Positions 30,760 through 33,159 of a DNA stretch of 33,159 bases are shown here, in pieces. The notes beneath the pieces are model-generated. The model worked only from the letters and a program-made list of their open reading frames with translations, had not been told where the DNA came from and searched no databases. The first letter of the stretch is position 1. The number at the start of each line of letters is the position of its first letter. The stretch lies in IMG/VR virus record IMGVR_UViG_3300036944_001154, positions 1 through 33,159 of that record, one strand, 5' to 3'. Source of the DNA: a virus. The position numbers were made by a program, and so were the translations under genes.

Positions 30760-31008
30760 TTAGCGGCTCCGATCCAGCTCAACGCCAAGCATGTTGAGCG
30801 TGGCGGCTGGCGGGACAACGCCCTGCCAAAACTTCTCGACGCTTCGCGGCCCTTGATAGCCGCAATGGGCCGCAAAGTCCGCCCGGCTCCAGCCGAGCTT
30901 CTGGAGTGCGGCTGTGAGTCCGGGGCCGTAGTCCATGACCTCCCCGCCATCACTGAGGATGACGGGAATGCCGCAGGACGACTGTGGGTGATTGCATGTC
31001 GTCCTCAT
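30760..31008 (-). CDS. XRE-type helix-turn-helix regulator (82 aa)
   Basis: A short Cys/His-rich start (CNHPQSSC) and GIPVILSDGGEVMDYGPG lead into an XRE/Cro-like HTH: LTAALQKLGWSRADFAAHCGYQGPRSVEKFWQGVVPPAATLNMLG. The stop of the upstream gene is three bases away, so both are co-transcribed, and a terminator follows. The protein is read against the early operon direction. Divergent from a methyltransferase gene and with paired palindromic sites between (31294 and 31326), it probably represses that region. A later in-frame ATG (30936) has an SD-like GGAGG, but the conserved-looking stretch before it favours the longer start. Confidence 0.75.
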   Translation of the reverse strand: MRTTCNHPQSSCGIPVILSDGGEVMDYGPGLTAALQKLGWSRADFAAHCGYQGPRSVEKFWQGVVPPAATLNMLGVELDRSR

Positions 31009-31011
31009 GGG

Positions 31012-31242
31012 TCAGCGGATGGTTACGTTGCAGCGGCAGACCACTTGGCCGATGCCGGAGTTAAAGATTGCGATTGCGCCAGCCTCTTCAGCGGCCTTGC
31101 GGCTGTAAAAGTGGTCATTGGCGGCACGCTCATTGAGCTTGGCGAGCTTGGCTTCGCATTCCGGGCGATGGATCTCGTCAACATGGTTGGCGGCGAAATC
31201 GACAAGGGTGAAGTGGCGGCGGTATCCTTTAGGCGAGTGCAT
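31012..31242 (-). CDS. Hypothetical protein, first gene of the XRE operon (76 aa)
   Basis: ATG 31242 (MHSPKGYRRHFTLVDFAANH) is preferred; the frame continues 25 codons upstream but that part covers an operator-like palindrome. The protein is helical with ECEAKLAKLNERAANDHFYSRKAAEEAG and ends VVCRCNVTIR. No family is recognised. It may be a partner, antitoxin-like or regulatory subunit of the XRE protein. Composition is G-richer on the plus strand than in the flanking early genes. Confidence 0.6.
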   Translation of the reverse strand: MHSPKGYRRHFTLVDFAANHVDEIHRPECEAKLAKLNERAANDHFYSRKAAEEAGAIAIFNSGIGQVVCRCNVTIR

Positions 31243-31293
31243 GGTATTTGTTGGTTTGGTGTTGGTAGTCGCGTCGTGCAACTGAGGACACTC

Positions 31294-31310
31294 TACACCG
31301 CAGCAGTGTA
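31294..31310. promoter_or_regulatory. Operator-like palindrome 1 (TACAC-N7-GTGTA)
   Basis: TACAC, seven bases, GTGTA. With an identical architecture at 31326-31342 and centres 32 bases apart, both would lie on the same face of the helix. It lies between divergent regulator and methyltransferase genes. Confidence 0.75.
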
Positions 31311-31325
31311 TCCGCAAGAAAAATC

Positions 31326-31342
31326 TACACTTTTTTTGTGTA
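31326..31342. promoter_or_regulatory. Operator-like palindrome 2 (TACAC-T7-GTGTA)
   Basis: The second copy has arms CTACAC and GTGTAG with seven T between. It can also form a short hairpin. Together with copy 1 it probably binds the XRE repressor cooperatively (inferred). Confidence 0.75.
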
Positions 31343-31409
31343 GCCCGAAAACACGCTCTTTTTCTCCACTCAACGCTAGCCTATCCCACGGGGAGGGCGA
31401 AAAAATATC

Positions 31410-32093
31410 ATGAATACAAAACCGACTCCGCCGCCCTCCCCGTTGGGATCAGGCACTTGTTCTGTGTCTTTGGATCTCCGACTCGGGGACTGCATGGAAC
31501 ACATGGCAACCTTCCCCGACGGCTACTTCGACCTCGCAATCGTTGATCCTCCCTACGGCCTCGGCGACAAGCTGACCAACGGTGGAACATGGGCGGCGAA
31601 ATACTCCAACGATGACAGCAAGTGGGACGTGAAACCGCCGCCTGAATACTTCGCGGAACTCCAGCGGGTGGCAAAAAACTGGATCGTGTGGGGCGCGAAC
31701 TACTTCTGCGACATGCTGCCGCCGACTCGCCAAGTGATCGTGTGGCACAAGCCAAGCATGGATGGAATGCACACGATGAGCAACTGCGAGGTGGCCTTCA
31801 CCAGCTTCGACCGCAACTCGAAAAAAGTCAGTATCCCGCACCCAGGCGACGAGAGAATCCACATGTTTCAAAAGCCGGTGGCACTCTACAACTGGCTTCT
31901 CGGGAACTTCGCGGAACCCGGCCAGCGCGTGCTGGATACGCACATGGGAAGCGGAAGCATCGCCATCGCCTGCCACTTCTCGGGGTATCCGCTGGTGGCC
32001 ATGGAAGCGTGTCCGAAACACTACGCGGCGGCAATGGAGCGAGTCGAACGGGAAACGCGACAACTCACGCTTTTCTCTTCACAGAACAGTTAA
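31410..32093 (+). CDS. Site-specific DNA methyltransferase, DPPY first (beta-type order), N6-adenine or N4-cytosine (227 aa)
   Basis: Catalytic motif IV DPPY at residues 46-49 precedes the SAM-binding motif I VLDTHMGSGSIAIA (174-187), the beta-class order. Other blocks are present: RQVIVWHKPS and HMFQKPVALYNWLL. The class modifies adenine N6 or cytosine N4 and protects phage DNA from restriction; the target is unknown. No restriction enzyme is next to it, so it is an orphan. Codon choice has more G on the plus strand than the early operon, so it was probably acquired with the neighbouring regulator. Overlap is none with the next gene (two bases between). Confidence 0.9.
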   Translation: MNTKPTPPPSPLGSGTCSVSLDLRLGDCMEHMATFPDGYFDLAIVDPPYGLGDKLTNGGTWAAKYSNDDSKWDVKPPPEYFAELQRVAKNWIVWGANYFCDMLPPTRQVIVWHKPSMDGMHTMSNCEVAFTSFDRNSKKVSIPHPGDERIHMFQKPVALYNWLLGNFAEPGQRVLDTHMGSGSIAIACHFSGYPLVAMEACPKHYAAAMERVERETRQLTLFSSQNS

Positions 32094-32095
32094 TT

Positions 32096-32221
32096 ATGCC
32101 CACCTCCGGCCTCAGTCACTACCCCTGCAAATTCTGCAAAGGCTGGCACTTGGGCAACAACCCCAAAAAAATCCAACTCCGCCTCGACCAACTCTTCACC
32201 GACCGCCCCACCAAACCATGA
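32096..32221 (+). CDS. Tiny zinc-motif protein (41 aa)
   Basis: ATG 32096, TGA overlapping the next ATG (ATGA). The motif HYPCKFCKGWHLG (Cys11, Cys14, His18, with His8) is a knuckle seen in many small phage proteins of the form CxxCxGWHxG. Probably single-zinc, function unknown. Too short for ordinary gene finding. Confidence 0.7.
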   Translation: MPTSGLSHYPCKFCKGWHLGNNPKKIQLRLDQLFTDRPTKP

Positions 32222-32922
32222 AAACGACCCACAAGAAAGCCACCAGCAAGCCCGTTGCAACCAAGCCACGCGGCAACCTGACCCCTAAGCAAAAGCAAAT
32301 CCTCGTCATGCTCGCAAGCGAGGGTTTCAAGCTGCAGAATCCCGAAATCAGTTTTGATGATTGGCGGCACGAGCAAGTCATGGACGCCGTCCAAAAAACC
32401 GGCCTTACCGCCTGCAACCAGGAGCACTATTCCGACCTCATGGGCCACTTCCTCACCGCCGCCGGACGCGATGCAGAAGCCCTCGCCTGGTTCATGAAAA
32501 ACGGAAAAAATCCCGAGCGCCAACTGGCCTGGAAAATCTCAAAAGTCCTGGCAGATCACACCTTCCTCGCGCACTCCACCATCGAGCAAATTACCGCCGC
32601 CACAGCTCCCCGCTCACTTCGCCGTCGCCTGGCGAAACGCGAGGCCCTGCAAGACCACGCAGACGGCCCCATCACCTACGATTACCTGGTGTCAATCGTC
32701 CGCGACAAAACCCGCCGCCCAAGTCTGACCCTCACCTCGGATCTTGCCACCTCACTTGCCGACCGTTGCAACATCGTAGAGCTTTATCAGATCCTCTACA
32801 CGCTCAACAACCGCATCGCAGATCGAGAAGGCACAGGCCTCATCGAAGATCGCAACAAATCCCAAAATTCCGCCGCCGCCAAGGCCCGCCGTTCCCCCCA
32901 CACCCTTGCCCAACGGTTTTAA
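32218..32922 (+). CDS. Hypothetical early protein (234 aa), weak gp16/GemA-like features
   Basis: The start is basic (TTHKKATSKPVATKPRGN), then LTPKQKQILVMLASEGF with an EISFDDWRHEQVMDAVQKTGL segment and later a helical repeat region and a charged tail. The order recalls Mu gp16/GemA-type proteins (DUF1018), which also close early operons, but the similarity is weak. It is followed by a strong terminator, so it is the last gene of the early strand. Confidence 0.6.
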   Translation: MKTTHKKATSKPVATKPRGNLTPKQKQILVMLASEGFKLQNPEISFDDWRHEQVMDAVQKTGLTACNQEHYSDLMGHFLTAAGRDAEALAWFMKNGKNPERQLAWKISKVLADHTFLAHSTIEQITAATAPRSLRRRLAKREALQDHADGPITYDYLVSIVRDKTRRPSLTLTSDLATSLADRCNIVELYQILYTLNNRIADREGTGLIEDRNKSQNSAAAKARRSPHTLAQRF

Positions 32923-32947
32923 AGCACCTCTTTGAATCGCACCTGCC

Positions 32948-32983
32948 GGAGCCTTGCGAAATCCTTGCAAGGCTCCTTTTTTT
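32948..32983 (+). terminator. Rho-independent terminator of the early strand
   Basis: GGAGCCTTGC pairs with GCAAGGCTCC (10-bp stem, 9-base loop), followed by seven T. It lies 25 bases beyond the last stop codon. Confidence 0.95.
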
Positions 32984-33159
32984 CTCAAATGCGTGTCCAT
33001 TCTGCCTTTTTGGTGCCATTTTTCTCAACTGCCGCCTTGGCCACGCACTGCGCCGCAGATCTTTGATTTTCGGTCATTTTCGGGCTACCATGGGCTTTTT
33101 CGGGCTTTCTCAAATCCTCTGTCCTTTTGCTCCGCCACTTGCGGTTCTCCGCTTCAAGG
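32981..33159. other. Non-coding right end with three related repeats
   Basis: TTTCTCAAAT recurs at 32981 and 33106, and TTTCTCAACT at 33021. The first and third copies continue into the similar TGTCCxTTxTGC with a one-base indel. TTTTCGGGCT-type sequence also recurs between (33077-33106). No gene is credible here. In transposable phages repeats near an end are transposase-binding sites; that is a hypothesis here, because no TG/CA terminus or target duplication can be seen in the window. Confidence 0.5.

Noticed and set aside
30652-31413. 253-aa plus-strand frame
   Set aside because: It covers two minus-strand genes including a clear XRE HTH with its own terminator; its product is low in structure. 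Only its start could be the remnant of an interrupted gene.
1-33159. tRNA or rRNA genes
   Set aside because: No cloverleaf-like or rRNA-like stretch noticed on reading both strands; a dedicated search was not possible.

Overview
The window is almost entirely one transposable (Mu-type) phage or prophage of siphovirus build. No clear host gene is seen. The key evidence is a MuA-like DDE transposase (24271-26394) followed by a MuB-like AAA ATPase (26421-27473), plus a complete head and tail morphogenesis cluster with a DUF3486-like small terminase, a portal/Mu-F protein, an HK97-type protease and capsid, and a short tape measure, but no contractile sheath. The host is not proven. The moderately GC-rich sequence, mostly weak or absent Shine-Dalgarno sites and families of short intergenic repeats are what I would expect of a Verrucomicrobiota-like bacterium, but this is only an impression.

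Layout: the phage is built around a divergent switch near 21.03-21.11 kb. There, two ribbon-helix-helix genes point away from each other across a 23-bp palindrome. Everything to the left (1-21028) is on the minus strand. Reading leftwards it contains a lipoprotein, a small membrane protein, an HTH protein, a lysis set (holin-like protein, small membrane protein, amidase), terminase, portal/Mu-F, a frameshifted Dam methylase, prohead protease, capsid, connectors, tail tube, tape measure, tail hub and a partial tail protein with an SGNH-type esterase motif, cut by the window edge. Most neighbours overlap by ATGA or lie within a few bases, so this looks like one or a few long late transcripts.

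Everything to the right (21108-30617) is a plus-strand early operon: small DNA-binding regulators, an unknown 286-aa protein, transposase, ATPase, a protein with a DnaA domain IV-like C-terminus, a small winged-helix protein with a tandem repeat, and several hypotheticals. This divergent early/late plan differs from Mu, where early and late genes are collinear.

From 30.69 to 32.1 kb lies a module of different base composition: a minus-strand XRE-type HTH operon with its own terminator, and a divergent plus-strand DNA methyltransferase. Two TACAC-N7-GTGTA sites lie between them with centres 32 bp apart. The early strand then continues with a 41-aa zinc-motif protein and a 234-aa protein, and ends at a strong terminator (32948). 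The last 180 bases are non-coding and carry three related short repeats that could belong to the right end of the element.

Two whole-window patterns stand out. The plus strand is C-rich over G in most genes whichever way they point: plus-strand genes favour C-ending codons and minus-strand genes G-ending codons. Three families of short intergenic repeats all occur in the same absolute orientation, and two of them supply the stop codon of a neighbouring gene.
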